Shown in pieces: positions 26,140 through 33,533 of a stretch of 64,000 nt of DNA. The translations under genes and the position numbers were made by a program. Below the pieces are notes generated by a model. The model saw only the letters and a list, made by a program, of their open reading frames with translations. It searched no databases and was not told the origin of the DNA. The stretch is from Sphingomonas faeni. GTDB lineage: Bacteria; Pseudomonadota; Alphaproteobacteria; Sphingomonadales; Sphingomonadaceae. The stretch spans positions 62,001 through 126,000 of the forward strand of contig NZ_JANBVH010000011.1 in assembly GCF_024273235.1 (NCBI RefSeq), given 5' to 3'. Positions within the stretch are counted from its first letter, which is position 1. The number at the start of each line of letters is the position of its first letter.

Positions 26140-26981
26140 GCCCCACTAGCTTCGACGAATAGTGCCATTGCAAGCAGGTCGGCACACCCGCCAGGACTCA
26201 GCCGCCGTGCCGTGAAGGCCGCGTGCATCGCCACCGCCCGCGCGCGCCAGTCGGGGGTCGCGATGCTGCCATAGGCAAGGAACGCGCGGGCATGGGACTG
26301 CGCGAACGCCAGCCCTTCCGTGCCACCCCGATACAGCAGGTTGGTGTCCTCCACCCCGACGATCAGCGTCATCAGCGCATGGACACGGCGAGCCTCGTCC
26401 TCGGCCGTCACCAGTCGCGCTTCGGCGAGAGCGGGCAACGCGATATCGTACAAGGACGGAAACCCGGTTGCCGCCTCGGCGCGCGCGCCGCCGGTGGCAT
26501 GACGGCGCGCGACGGTGCTGCCGTGGCTGTGCAGCGCCACCGGCCCGCGGCAAATCTCGGCACCCCAGCGGTGCGCGACGATGTCGCCCAACGTGCCGGA
26601 AGCGCGGTACGCGGCGCGAAACCCGGCGGCGGCGCAGAGCAATCCCATCCCGAAGATCGCGCCGCGATGCGTGTTGACGCCACCGGTCGCCGCCATCATC
26701 GCGACCTCCGCCTCGATCCCGATCGCGCGGAGGCGGTCCATGCCTGCGCCGGCCGCGCCCGCTTCGGCGAGCCTTGCGAAGAACGGTTCGAGCGCGTCGG
26801 CGCTGCGGTCCATCATCGCGGCATCCATGTCGTCGTGCGCACCGGTATCGACCGGGCTGACCAGGCCGGGCTTGGGATAGGTCGCGATTTCCAGCTTGAG
26901 GCAGTCGGTGGCGATTCGGGCGATGCCCCGATCGTGACGGGCGCAGTCGATCGCTGTCGCCGGGCGGGCAAGCGCGGTCAT
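26136..26981 (-). CDS. mdcB: Triphosphoribosyl-dephospho-CoA synthase
   Basis: 281 residues of the CitG/MdcB family. L-E-I-A-T-Y-P-K-P-G-L-V-S-P-V-D-T-G-A-H-D-D-M-D is the family hallmark, followed by G-G-V-N-T-H-R-G-A-I-F-G-M-G and V-E-D-T-N-L-L-Y-R-G-G. It makes 2'-(5''-triphosphoribosyl)-3'-dephospho-CoA, the prosthetic-group precursor for MdcC. The ATG at 26981 overlaps the mdcG stop (ATGA). The frame is open farther upstream but only as mdcG shadow. Confidence 0.93.
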   Translation of the reverse strand: MTALARPATAIDCARHDRGIARIATDCLKLEIATYPKPGLVSPVDTGAHDDMDAAMMDRSADALEPFFARLAEAGAAGAGMDRLRAIGIEAEVAMMAATGGVNTHRGAIFGMGLLCAAAGFRAAYRASGTLGDIVAHRWGAEICRGPVALHSHGSTVARRHATGGARAEAATGFPSLYDIALPALAEARLVTAEDEARRVHALMTLIVGVEDTNLLYRGGTEGLAFAQSHARAFLAYGSIATPDWRARAVAMHAAFTARRLSPGGCADLLAMALFVEASGA

Positions 26982-27607
26982 GCGAACATCTCGGCGCGCG
27001 CGACCATCCGGTTGCCGTCCGCCGCCTTCGCCAGCATTTCGGGCGCATCCGCGGTATATTCGCGCCACTGAACCGCGAGCCCCGTCGGCGTCACGATCTC
27101 CCCGTCCAGCCGCATCGGCGCCTCCGCGTCGATCCGCACCAAGGCCGCAACGCGCCGCGCCGCGTCGTCGGCGGTCGAGACCTGCCATACGAGATCCAGA
27201 TCGGAGGTTTCCGACAGATACGGCAGGCCGGTCAGATGCGCCCAGGCCAAACTTCCGAAACACCGCGTCTCGGGATCGAGCGCGACCAGAGCCGCGATCG
27301 TTGCCTGCCACGCCACCGGCGCGTCCCGCGCCGCGTCCGCGAGCAAGGGCGGCGGCGCGTCCGACAGGATCGCGCCCGGTGGTACGGCGACCGCGAGACG
27401 CTGCTTACCGAGCGAGGGCGGCAGCGGCAGGCCGAGCGGCACGAGCTCCTCGGTATCATCGCATACCGGGCGACGCGCGATCAGCGGATGCCCCTTTGCG
27501 ACCCAGTCTACGACGACCGGGATCGCCTGAAGCGCGGGATAGGCGGCTAGCGTCTCGCCCCAGCGCGCCGGATCGAGATAGACCAGGCGGTGACGCTCGA
27601 ACCGCAT
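26978..27607 (-). CDS. mdcG: Malonate decarboxylase holo-[acyl-carrier-protein] synthase
   Basis: 209 residues, phosphoribosyl-dephospho-CoA transferase. It attaches the MdcB product to the conserved Ser of MdcC. Family features are R-H-R-L-V-Y-L-D at the start, the G-x-P-L-I-A-R-R-P segment, and a nucleotidyltransferase-like L-S-E-T-S-D-L-D-L-V-W with the acidic D-x-D near residue 140. Its ATG overlaps the mdcE stop by one base (TAATG), and it feeds directly into mdcB. Confidence 0.92.
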   Translation of the reverse strand: MRFERHRLVYLDPARWGETLAAYPALQAIPVVVDWVAKGHPLIARRPVCDDTEELVPLGLPLPPSLGKQRLAVAVPPGAILSDAPPPLLADAARDAPVAWQATIAALVALDPETRCFGSLAWAHLTGLPYLSETSDLDLVWQVSTADDAARRVAALVRIDAEAPMRLDGEIVTPTGLAVQWREYTADAPEMLAKAADGNRMVARAEMFA

Positions 27608-28323
27608 TACGCCTGCGCCGCCGCCGCGACTTCGCCCGCGATCCGCGCGGATTTTGGTCGTCCGCCTCGCTTCTCGCCCAGCGCGGCGCGATCGTCACCG
27701 TCGCGCGGACGTGCCAGCAACGCCTGCAACTGGTCGGCGAGACTCTCGTCCGCATTCCAGACCGCCGCGATCCCGCCGACGCTGACGAGGTTGTCGAGGC
27801 CCGGCGCGAAGACCGGCGTGGTCTTCGCCTTCGCTTCCAGCACATCGATCGGCAGTTTCGTCACGCGCGCCATCGAGGCGAGGTCCATCACCTCGGGATG
27901 CGCGCCGGGCAGTGCGACCAGAGTCCCGCAGGCGAGCGCGGTGGCGATGAACGCGCCTGCCGCGCTACCGCCATAGAGCAGCCCGATCGTGCGGTGGCCA
28001 CGCGCTTCCGCCACCAGCAGCGACTTGGCGAGGTGCGCGAGATATTCGCTGAGCCCGAGCAGTTCGTCGCGGCGGCTCATCCGCTGGCTGGCGCTGTCGA
28101 CGAGGAACAGGATCGGCGTGGCGTCGTCGCTGCGCGCGATCTCCAGCACCGCGCCGGACAGCCGGATCGCCTGGTCGATCCCGATCGGTGCGCGCGCGGT
28201 CGCGCCGACGACGTGGACGACAGTGCCACCGGGCAATGTTCCCTGCCCGAACAGCAGGTCGCCTTCCGCAGATACCGAATGGCCGGACGGAAACAGCGAG
28301 GCGAGGATCTCAACGGGCGTCAT
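27607..28323 (-). CDS. mdcE: Malonate decarboxylase gamma subunit
   Basis: 238 residues of the carboxyltransferase fold. With MdcD it forms the enzyme that decarboxylates malonyl-S-MdcC to acetyl-S-MdcC without biotin. H-V-V-G-A-T-A-R-A-P-I-G, I-L-F-L-V-D-S-A-S-Q-R-M-S-R-R-D-E-L and Y-G-G-S-A-A-G-A-F-I-A-T-A are typical. The start at 28323 overlaps the mdcD 3' end by 14 bp. The open frame running farther upstream passes through the mdcD tandem repeat and is not part of this gene. Confidence 0.92.
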   Translation of the reverse strand: MTPVEILASLFPSGHSVSAEGDLLFGQGTLPGGTVVHVVGATARAPIGIDQAIRLSGAVLEIARSDDATPILFLVDSASQRMSRRDELLGLSEYLAHLAKSLLVAEARGHRTIGLLYGGSAAGAFIATALACGTLVALPGAHPEVMDLASMARVTKLPIDVLEAKAKTTPVFAPGLDNLVSVGGIAAVWNADESLADQLQALLARPRDGDDRAALGEKRGGRPKSARIAGEVAAAAQA

Positions 28324-29467
28324 CGGCGCTCTCCCGATACTGGGCGGCAAGGGTGGCGAAGGCGGTGGCGGGCATGTCGGGGACCGCCTTCGGATCGTCG
28401 ATCCCCAGCGCCTGCCAGATATCGGTGGCGTCGGCGGCATCCCCGAACCGCGCGATCCGCCGTTCGAGCCGCGCCTGTTCGGCCGCCAAAGTATCCAGAT
28501 CGAGACCGGGCCGCTCCCCGCTCCCGTTCGTGCTGGGCGCAGTCGAAGCGCCGTCGATCGAGCCCCCCCCGTTCGTGCTGAGCGAAGTCGAAGCACCGCC
28601 GATCGAGCCCCCCCCGTTCGTGCTGAGCGAAGTCGAAGCACCGTCGATCGAGCCCCCCCCGTTCGTGCTGAGCGAAGTCGAAGCACCGTCGATCGAGCCA
28701 AGCCCTTCGACTTCGCTCAGGGCGAACGAGTGGGGATAGGCGCTCCGAACGGACAGCGGTCGAGCAGACTGCGCCAACGCCGCACGCGCCGCGTCGCGGA
28801 ACGCCGCGGCGTCGTCATCCACGAACACGTCCGCGCCGCCGATCAGCGTGCGATGCTTGCCGCCCATCGTCCGCCACACCAGCGCGCGGTCACGCGAGTC
28901 GAACTCCTCGACACCCATATTCGTCTCGATCACCTCGGGACCGGTCACGCTGATGCGGCCCTGTTCGGACACGATCAATGTCGAGCAGCACCCTGCGATC
29001 AAGCCGCCGCCGCCGTAACAGCCGGCGCGCCCGCCGATCAGACCGACCACCCGCACGCCCGCGATCCGCGCCTCGACGACCGCGCGCATGATCTCGGCGA
29101 TCGCAATCTCGCCGGCGTTGGCCTCCTGCAAGCGCACGCCGCCGGTGTCGAACGCGATCACCACGTCGCGCCCGAGCGCCTTTGCCGCACGCAACAGTCC
29201 GGTCAGCTTGGCGCCGTGGACCTCGCCGAACGCGCCGCCCATGAAGCGGCCCTCCTGCGCGGCGACCAGGATCGGCGTGCCGTCGAGCGTCGCGCTGCCG
29301 ACGACGATCCCGTCGTCGAACTGCGCGGGCAGGTCGAAGATGCCGAGATGCGGACTGGTTTCGCGCCGCTCCGGGCCGACGAACTCGGCGAAGCTTCCGC
29401 TGTCGACGAGCGCCGCGATCCGCTCGCGCGCACCCGCCTCGTACCAGCTCTGGCGGATATCACTCAT
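28310..29467 (-). CDS. mdcD: Malonate decarboxylase beta subunit with a repeat-derived insertion
   Basis: 385 residues, partner of MdcE in malonyl-thioester decarboxylation. Residues 1-240 are the normal carboxyltransferase core (G-F-I-V-like entry, F-D-T-G-G-V-R-L-Q-E-A-N-A-G, R-A-G-C-Y-G-G-G-G-L and T-G-P-E-V-I-E-T-N-M-G). Residues about 246-314 are a foreign-looking linker made of four copies of a 15-residue unit (GSIDGASTSLSTNGG) preceded by SFALSEVEGLG. The regular helical tail (L-A-A-E-Q-A-R-L-E-R-R) then resumes. Reading frame and both flanks are intact, so the enzyme may tolerate the insert. The ATG overlaps the mdcC stop (ATGA). Confidence 0.92.
   Translation of the reverse strand: MSDIRQSWYEAGARERIAALVDSGSFAEFVGPERRETSPHLGIFDLPAQFDDGIVVGSATLDGTPILVAAQEGRFMGGAFGEVHGAKLTGLLRAAKALGRDVVIAFDTGGVRLQEANAGEIAIAEIMRAVVEARIAGVRVVGLIGGRAGCYGGGGLIAGCCSTLIVSEQGRISVTGPEVIETNMGVEEFDSRDRALVWRTMGGKHRTLIGGADVFVDDDAAAFRDAARAALAQSARPLSVRSAYPHSFALSEVEGLGSIDGASTSLSTNGGGSIDGASTSLSTNGGGSIGGASTSLSTNGGGSIDGASTAPSTNGSGERPGLDLDTLAAEQARLERRIARFGDAADATDIWQALGIDDPKAVPDMPATAFATLAAQYRESADDAR
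28524..28731. repeat. Tandem 45-bp repeat with inverted flank inside mdcD
   Basis: Four head-to-tail copies of a 45-bp unit start at 28524, 28569, 28614 and 28659. They share the core TTCGTGCTGAGCGAAGTCGA and end in a C-run. The last copy is followed at 28701-28731 by the inverted counterpart, TTCGACTTCGCTCAGGGCGA. A single unit plus the inverted arm is a typical intergenic palindrome, so the array looks like such an element expanded in multiples of three inside a gene. The first copy has diverged slightly (GGGCGCAGTCGAAGCG). Confidence 0.93.
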
Positions 29468-29781
29468 GCCTCGGGCTCCTCGATCATGCGAACGCCCTGC
29501 GCGAGCCGCAGCGACACCGTATCGGGCCGAGCGCCGCCGTCGTTGATCGCGATCCGCAGTCCGCCGGCCGCACGCCTGCCGACGAAATCGGCGACCACCG
29601 CGTCCCACAGATCGCGAAACCCGTGCGCCGCGGTGCTGATCTCGATCGCGCAGCGATCGGGCGTATCGCTCCGCTCGACCAGCACCTCCAGATTGCCCGA
29701 CGCGACGACGCCGACCAGCGCCATCGCCCGCGTCCCGCCCGCCGGGGTCGGCGCGGCGATATCGAAGTGGAGAATTTCCAT
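29464..29781 (-). CDS. mdcC: Malonate decarboxylase acyl carrier protein (delta subunit)
   Basis: 105 residues. Ser28 in V-V-A-S-G-N-L-E-V-L is the expected attachment site for the 2'-(5''-phosphoribosyl)-3'-dephospho-CoA group. The C-terminal half (G-F-R-D-L-W-D-A-V-V, then G-x-L-R-I-A-I-N-D-G-G-A-R-P-D-T-V) fits the family. It carries acetyl and malonyl thioesters between MdcA, MdcD/E and MdcH. It lies 11 bp after mdcA and overlaps mdcD by four bases. Confidence 0.93.
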   Translation of the reverse strand: MEILHFDIAAPTPAGGTRAMALVGVVASGNLEVLVERSDTPDRCAIEISTAAHGFRDLWDAVVADFVGRRAAGGLRIAINDGGARPDTVSLRLAQGVRMIEEPEA

Positions 29782-29792
29782 GTGCGCGTCTC

Positions 29793-31460
29793 CTACCAGT
29801 TCCGGAACCGGCTCGGCGGCCGGTAGAGCCCGCCCGAGGCGAGCATGAGGTCCTTGATCGATCGCGCGGCGAGCATGTTCCGGTTCGCGTCGAGCGGATC
29901 GATGCCGAGGTCCTCGGGCCGCTGGATGATTTTCCGCTCGCGCAGGCGCTCGACCATCGCCTTGTCGCGCCCCCGGCCGATCTCCGTGAAGCCCGCCACG
30001 CCTCGGATCGCCTGCTCGCGCTCGTCGGCGGTACGGCACAGCAGCAGGTTGGCGATGCCCTCCTCGGTGACGATGTGCGTGGTGTCGTCGGCATAGACCA
30101 TGATCGGCGCCAGATCGAGATTGAGCTTCTCGGCGAGTTCAAGCGCGCCCAGCTTCTCGACGAACAGCGGCGCGTTGCCCTCGCCGAATGTCTCGCCGAT
30201 CTGCACCACCAATTTCCGCCCCCGCCTCAAAGGCGCCGCCGTGTCCGGGTCAGCCTCCGCCCCCGCCTGCAACCACGGTGCGCTGGGATGCCGCCGACCG
30301 CGCGCGTCCGATCCCATGTTGGGCGCGCCGCCAAAGCCGGCGATCCGGTTCGCGGTGATCGTCGAGCTATGCCCCGCGAGGTCGATCTGCAGCGTCGAGC
30401 CGATGAACATGTCGCACGCATACAGCCCCGCGGTCTGGCTGAAGGCGCGGTTCGAGCGGAGCGATCCGTCGGGGCCGGTGAAGAAGATGTCCGGCCGCGC
30501 GGCGAGGTAATCCTCCATGCCGACCTCGGAGCCGAAGCAATGCACCTGCTCGACCCAGCCCGCCTCGATCGCGGGGATCAGCGTCGGATGCGGGTTGAGC
30601 GCCCAGTGCGTGCAGATCTTGCCCTTCAGCCCGAGCTTCTCGCCGTACGTCGGCAGCAGCAACTCGATCGCCGCGGTATTGAAGCCGATCCCGTGGTTCA
30701 GCCGGCGCACGCCGTACGGCTGGTACAGGCCCTTGATCGCCAGCATCGCGGTCAGGATCTGCGTCTCGGTCATCGCCGCGGGATCGCGCGTGAACAGCGG
30801 CTCGACATAGAAGGGCTTGCCCGCGTCGAGCACGAAATGGACCTGGTCGCCGGGGATGTCGACGCGCGGCAGCGTATCGACGATCTCGCCGACCTGCGCG
30901 ATTACCAGCCCGCTGCCGAAGCTCGTCGCCTCGACCACCGTCGGCGTGTCCTCGGTATTCGGCCCAGTGTAGAGGTTGCCGTGGCGGTCTGCGCTGACCG
31001 CGGCGATCAGCGCGACCTGTGGCGTCAGGTCGACGAAATAGCGCGCGAACAGCTCGAGATAGGTGTGGATCGCGCCCAGCTCGATCTTCCCGCCGAACAG
31101 CATCTTCGCGATCCGCGCGGACTGCGGCCCCGAATAGGAGAAGTCGAGCCGCTTCGCGATGCCGCTGTCGAACACGTCGAGATGCTCGGGCAGCACGACG
31201 CCCGACTGGACCATGTGCAAATCGTGGATCCGCGCCGGATCCATCGCCGCCAGCCCCTTGGCGAGCACGTCCGCCTGTTTCTGGTTGTCGCCCTCCAGGC
31301 AGACCCGGTCGCCGGCCCGGAGCACCGCCTCGAGGAAGTCGACCAGCGTTTCGGGATGGACAAGCTTGCCGGTGGCGAAGCCCGCCCCGGCCGCGATCCG
31401 CTCCTCGCGCAAAGCCTTCCGCGTATTCCACTGCCGCACGCATCGCCTCCTGACGCTCAT
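29793..31460 (-). CDS. mdcA: Malonate decarboxylase alpha subunit (acetyl-S-ACP:malonate ACP transferase)
   Basis: 555 residues, the usual length. It is a CoA-transferase-like enzyme that swaps acetyl for malonyl on MdcC. The core is clear: F-D-S-G-I-A-K-R-L-D-F-S-Y-S-G-P-Q-S, S-A-D-R-H-G-N-L-Y-T-G-P-N-T-E-D, F-G-S-E-V-G-M-E-D-Y and A-G-F-G-G-A-P-N-M-G-S-D-A-R-G-R-R-H. First gene of the minus-strand mdc operon; its start lies 96 bp from the divergent mad leader, so both promoters share this gap. Confidence 0.95.
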   Translation of the reverse strand: MSVRRRCVRQWNTRKALREERIAAGAGFATGKLVHPETLVDFLEAVLRAGDRVCLEGDNQKQADVLAKGLAAMDPARIHDLHMVQSGVVLPEHLDVFDSGIAKRLDFSYSGPQSARIAKMLFGGKIELGAIHTYLELFARYFVDLTPQVALIAAVSADRHGNLYTGPNTEDTPTVVEATSFGSGLVIAQVGEIVDTLPRVDIPGDQVHFVLDAGKPFYVEPLFTRDPAAMTETQILTAMLAIKGLYQPYGVRRLNHGIGFNTAAIELLLPTYGEKLGLKGKICTHWALNPHPTLIPAIEAGWVEQVHCFGSEVGMEDYLAARPDIFFTGPDGSLRSNRAFSQTAGLYACDMFIGSTLQIDLAGHSSTITANRIAGFGGAPNMGSDARGRRHPSAPWLQAGAEADPDTAAPLRRGRKLVVQIGETFGEGNAPLFVEKLGALELAEKLNLDLAPIMVYADDTTHIVTEEGIANLLLCRTADEREQAIRGVAGFTEIGRGRDKAMVERLRERKIIQRPEDLGIDPLDANRNMLAARSIKDLMLASGGLYRPPSRFRNW

Positions 31461-31556
31461 TCTGAGTTCTTTGTATTCTCTATTGCTCCAAACGCAACCC
31501 TGTGCATACTTAAGGGCGTATAAGACGATAGATCGAATACAGTGAGAGGATATGCT
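31461..31556. promoter_or_regulatory. Divergent mdc/mad control region
   Basis: A 96-bp AT-richer gap between mdcA and the mad transcript. It contains an inverted pair, TGTATTC (31472-31478) and GAATACA (31535-31541), plus GCATAC and GTATAAG elements between them. GntR/FadR-type regulators of malonate operons are reported to bind ATTGTATACAAT-like sites (known for MdcY). The half-sites here resemble that motif but are widely spaced, so the assignment to the GntR protein encoded downstream is tentative. Confidence 0.45.
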
Positions 31557-31607
31557 ATGAGCCAGTCCCTGCCCGCCCCGGTCCCATTTGCGGGATGCGG
31601 CGCATGA
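31557..31607 (+). CDS. Possible 16-residue leader peptide coupled to madL
   Basis: A strong GAGAGGA site precedes an ATG that opens MSQSLPAPVPFAGCGA. Its TGA overlaps the likely madL start in ATGA (31604-31607). madL itself has no comparable ribosome site, so translation of this short frame may deliver ribosomes to madL. No homologue is known to me, and the peptide may have no function of its own. A chance frame cannot be excluded. Confidence 0.4.
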   Translation: MSQSLPAPVPFAGCGA

Positions 31608-32053
31608 TCGCCGGAGTCGCGCTGCTCGCGATCTGCACGTTGATCGGGCAGTTGCTCGGCGAAGGCCTCGGCGCGCTGCTTGGCGTGAAGGCCAATGTCG
31701 GCGGAGTCGGCATCGCGATGATCCTGCTGATCGCCGCGCGGATGTGGCTCAAGTCGCGCGGCCGTTACGTCGAGGGCGTCTCGCGCGGGATCGGCTTCTG
31801 GGGTGCGCTGTATATCCCGATCGTCGTCGCGATGGCGGCGCAGCAGGACGTCGTCGCCGCGGTCGAGGGCGGGCCCGTCGTGTTGATCGCCGGCGTCGGC
31901 GCGCTGCTGGTGTGCTTCAGTGCCGTCGCGCTGATCAGCCGCCTGTCCGGCACACCCGAGACGATGGACGAGATCGAGGCGCGCGAAGCCCGCGAGGCTG
32001 AGATCGCCGGTGCCGCCGCGTCCCCCGCCCCCTTCCCCACCACGCCGCGCTGA
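31604..32053 (+). CDS. madL: Malonate transporter subunit MadL
   Basis: 149 residues with four predicted membrane helices. The start M-I-A-G-V-A-L-L-A-I-C-T-L-I-G and V-K-A-N-V-G-G-V-G-I-A-M-I-L-L-I match the small subunit of the sodium-dependent malonate importer MadLM. A start at 31595 (three residues longer) is also possible. An acidic, Ala/Pro-rich C-terminal tail lies after helix 4. It is 10 bp upstream of madM and translated as part of the same unit. Confidence 0.9.
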   Translation: MIAGVALLAICTLIGQLLGEGLGALLGVKANVGGVGIAMILLIAARMWLKSRGRYVEGVSRGIGFWGALYIPIVVAMAAQQDVVAAVEGGPVVLIAGVGALLVCFSAVALISRLSGTPETMDEIEAREAREAEIAGAAASPAPFPTTPR

Positions 32054-32063
32054 GGGTCAGACC

Positions 32064-32828
32064 ATGGAAATGATCACAAAGGTCCTCACCGCCAACGCAC
32101 TGCTTACCGCGTTCGCGGTCGTCGGCATCGTCATGTGGCTGTCGAACATGCTGTCCGCCAAGCTGACGATGGGCCGCGTCCACGGCTCGGCGATCGCGAT
32201 CCTGATCGGTCTCGCACTCGCCTTCTGGGGCGGCATCGCGACCGGCGGGCACAAGGGGCTGGCCGATTTGCCGATGCTCGCCGGAATCGGCCTGATGGGC
32301 GGGGCGATGCTGCGTGATTTCGCGATCGTCGCCACCGCCTGCGAGGTCGATGTCGAACAGGCGAAGAAGGCCGGGCTGATCGGCATCGTCGCGCTGCTGC
32401 TCGGCACGGTGCTGCCGTTCATCGTCGGCGCACTGGTGGCGGCGTCGTTCGGCTATACCGACGCCATCTCGATGACGACGATCGGCGCGGGCGCGGTCAC
32501 CTATATCGTCGGCCCGGTCACGGGTGCTGCGATCGGCGCGAGTTCGCCGGTGATCGCGCTGTCGATCGCGACAGGCGTGTTCAAGGCAGTGATGGTGATG
32601 GTCGGCACGCCGCTGGTGGCCGGACTGATCGGCCTGAACAACCCGCGCAGCGCGATGGTGTTCGGCGGGCTGATGGGCACGGTCAGCGGCGTGTCGGGCG
32701 GGCTTGCCGCGACCGATCGCCGGCTCGTCCCCTATGGTGCCTTGACCGCGACCTTCCATACCGGCCTAGGCTGCCTGGTGGCGCCGTCGATCCTGTACCT
32801 GATCGTCCGCGCGATCGTGGGGGGCTGA
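32064..32828 (+). CDS. madM: Malonate transporter subunit MadM
   Basis: 254 residues with eight or so membrane helices. Characteristic stretches are L-S-N-M-L-S-A-K-L-T-M-G-R-V-H-G-S-A-I-A, F-W-G-G-I-A-T-G-G-H-K-G-L-A-D-L and G-A-V-T-Y-I-V-G-P-V-T-G-A-A-I-G. With MadL it imports malonate for the divergent mdc enzymes. A GAGGG site lies upstream of its ATG. The GntR gene starts 6 bp after its stop. Confidence 0.93.
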   Translation: MEMITKVLTANALLTAFAVVGIVMWLSNMLSAKLTMGRVHGSAIAILIGLALAFWGGIATGGHKGLADLPMLAGIGLMGGAMLRDFAIVATACEVDVEQAKKAGLIGIVALLLGTVLPFIVGALVAASFGYTDAISMTTIGAGAVTYIVGPVTGAAIGASSPVIALSIATGVFKAVMVMVGTPLVAGLIGLNNPRSAMVFGGLMGTVSGVSGGLAATDRRLVPYGALTATFHTGLGCLVAPSILYLIVRAIVGG

Positions 32829-32834
32829 GCGCAG

Positions 32835-33524
32835 GTGAGCGGCATCGACATCGAAGACACCGGGCTGCTGTCCGACCGGATCCGCAACGCGCTGACCGAC
32901 GCGATCTCGTCGGGCGAGCTGGCACCCGGCACGATGCTCGACGAACAGCAGCTGGCCGACCGCTACGGCGCCTCGCGCACCCCGGTCCGCGAGGCGCTGC
33001 GGCAACTGGCGACCAGCGGCATGGTCGAGGTCCGCCCGCGCCGCGGCGTCATCGTCCGCCACGTCACCGCCGAGGAGGTGATGGACATGTTCGAGACGAT
33101 GGCGGAGATCGAGGCGGTCTGCGTCCGCCTCGCCACCTACCGCATCACGCCGCTCGAACGCAGCCGCCTGCTCCGCATCCACGAGGCGAGCGAGGCCGCG
33201 GTCGAGGCGGGCGACGTCGACGCCTATGACGCGCTCAACCGCGAGTTCCACGAGGCGATCTACCGCGCCGCACACAATGACTTCCTCGCCGGCCAGGCGA
33301 TCGCGGTCCGCACGCGCCTGAATGCGTTCCGCCGCATGCAACTCCGCCAGGACCAGCGCCTAGCCAGTTCGCGCGCGGAGCATGACGCGGTGATGCGCGC
33401 GATCGCCGAGGGCGACGGCGACACCGCCGCCCGCCGCATGCGCGCGCACATGCTCAACGCCGCCAGCGCGCTAGACAGCTACATCGCGCACCAGGACGCC
33501 GCGCACGCTTTGCCACTGAAGTAA
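32835..33524 (+). CDS. GntR family (FadR-type) regulator, likely of malonate genes
   Basis: 229 residues. The winged helix reads I-S-S-G-E-L-A-P-G-T-M-L-D-E-Q-Q-L-A-D-R-Y-G, then S-R-T-P-V-R-E-A-L-R-Q-L-A. The FCD effector domain from about residue 80 has the metal-ligand pattern D/N-x-x-F-H-E-A-I (N-R-E-F-H-E-A-I), E-H-D-A-V and R-M-R-A-H-M. GTG start at 32835. It is cotranscribed with madLM, which suggests it is the local malonate-responsive repressor (MdcY-like); this is inferred from position. Confidence 0.87.
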   Translation: MSGIDIEDTGLLSDRIRNALTDAISSGELAPGTMLDEQQLADRYGASRTPVREALRQLATSGMVEVRPRRGVIVRHVTAEEVMDMFETMAEIEAVCVRLATYRITPLERSRLLRIHEASEAAVEAGDVDAYDALNREFHEAIYRAAHNDFLAGQAIAVRTRLNAFRRMQLRQDQRLASSRAEHDAVMRAIAEGDGDTAARRMRAHMLNAASALDSYIAHQDAAHALPLK

Positions 33525-33533
33525 CTCCCGCGA

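Noticed and set aside
27989..29848. 619-codon plus-strand frame across mdcE/mdcD/mdcC
   Set aside because: Open partly because the 45-bp repeat has no stops in any frame; antisense to three clear genes.
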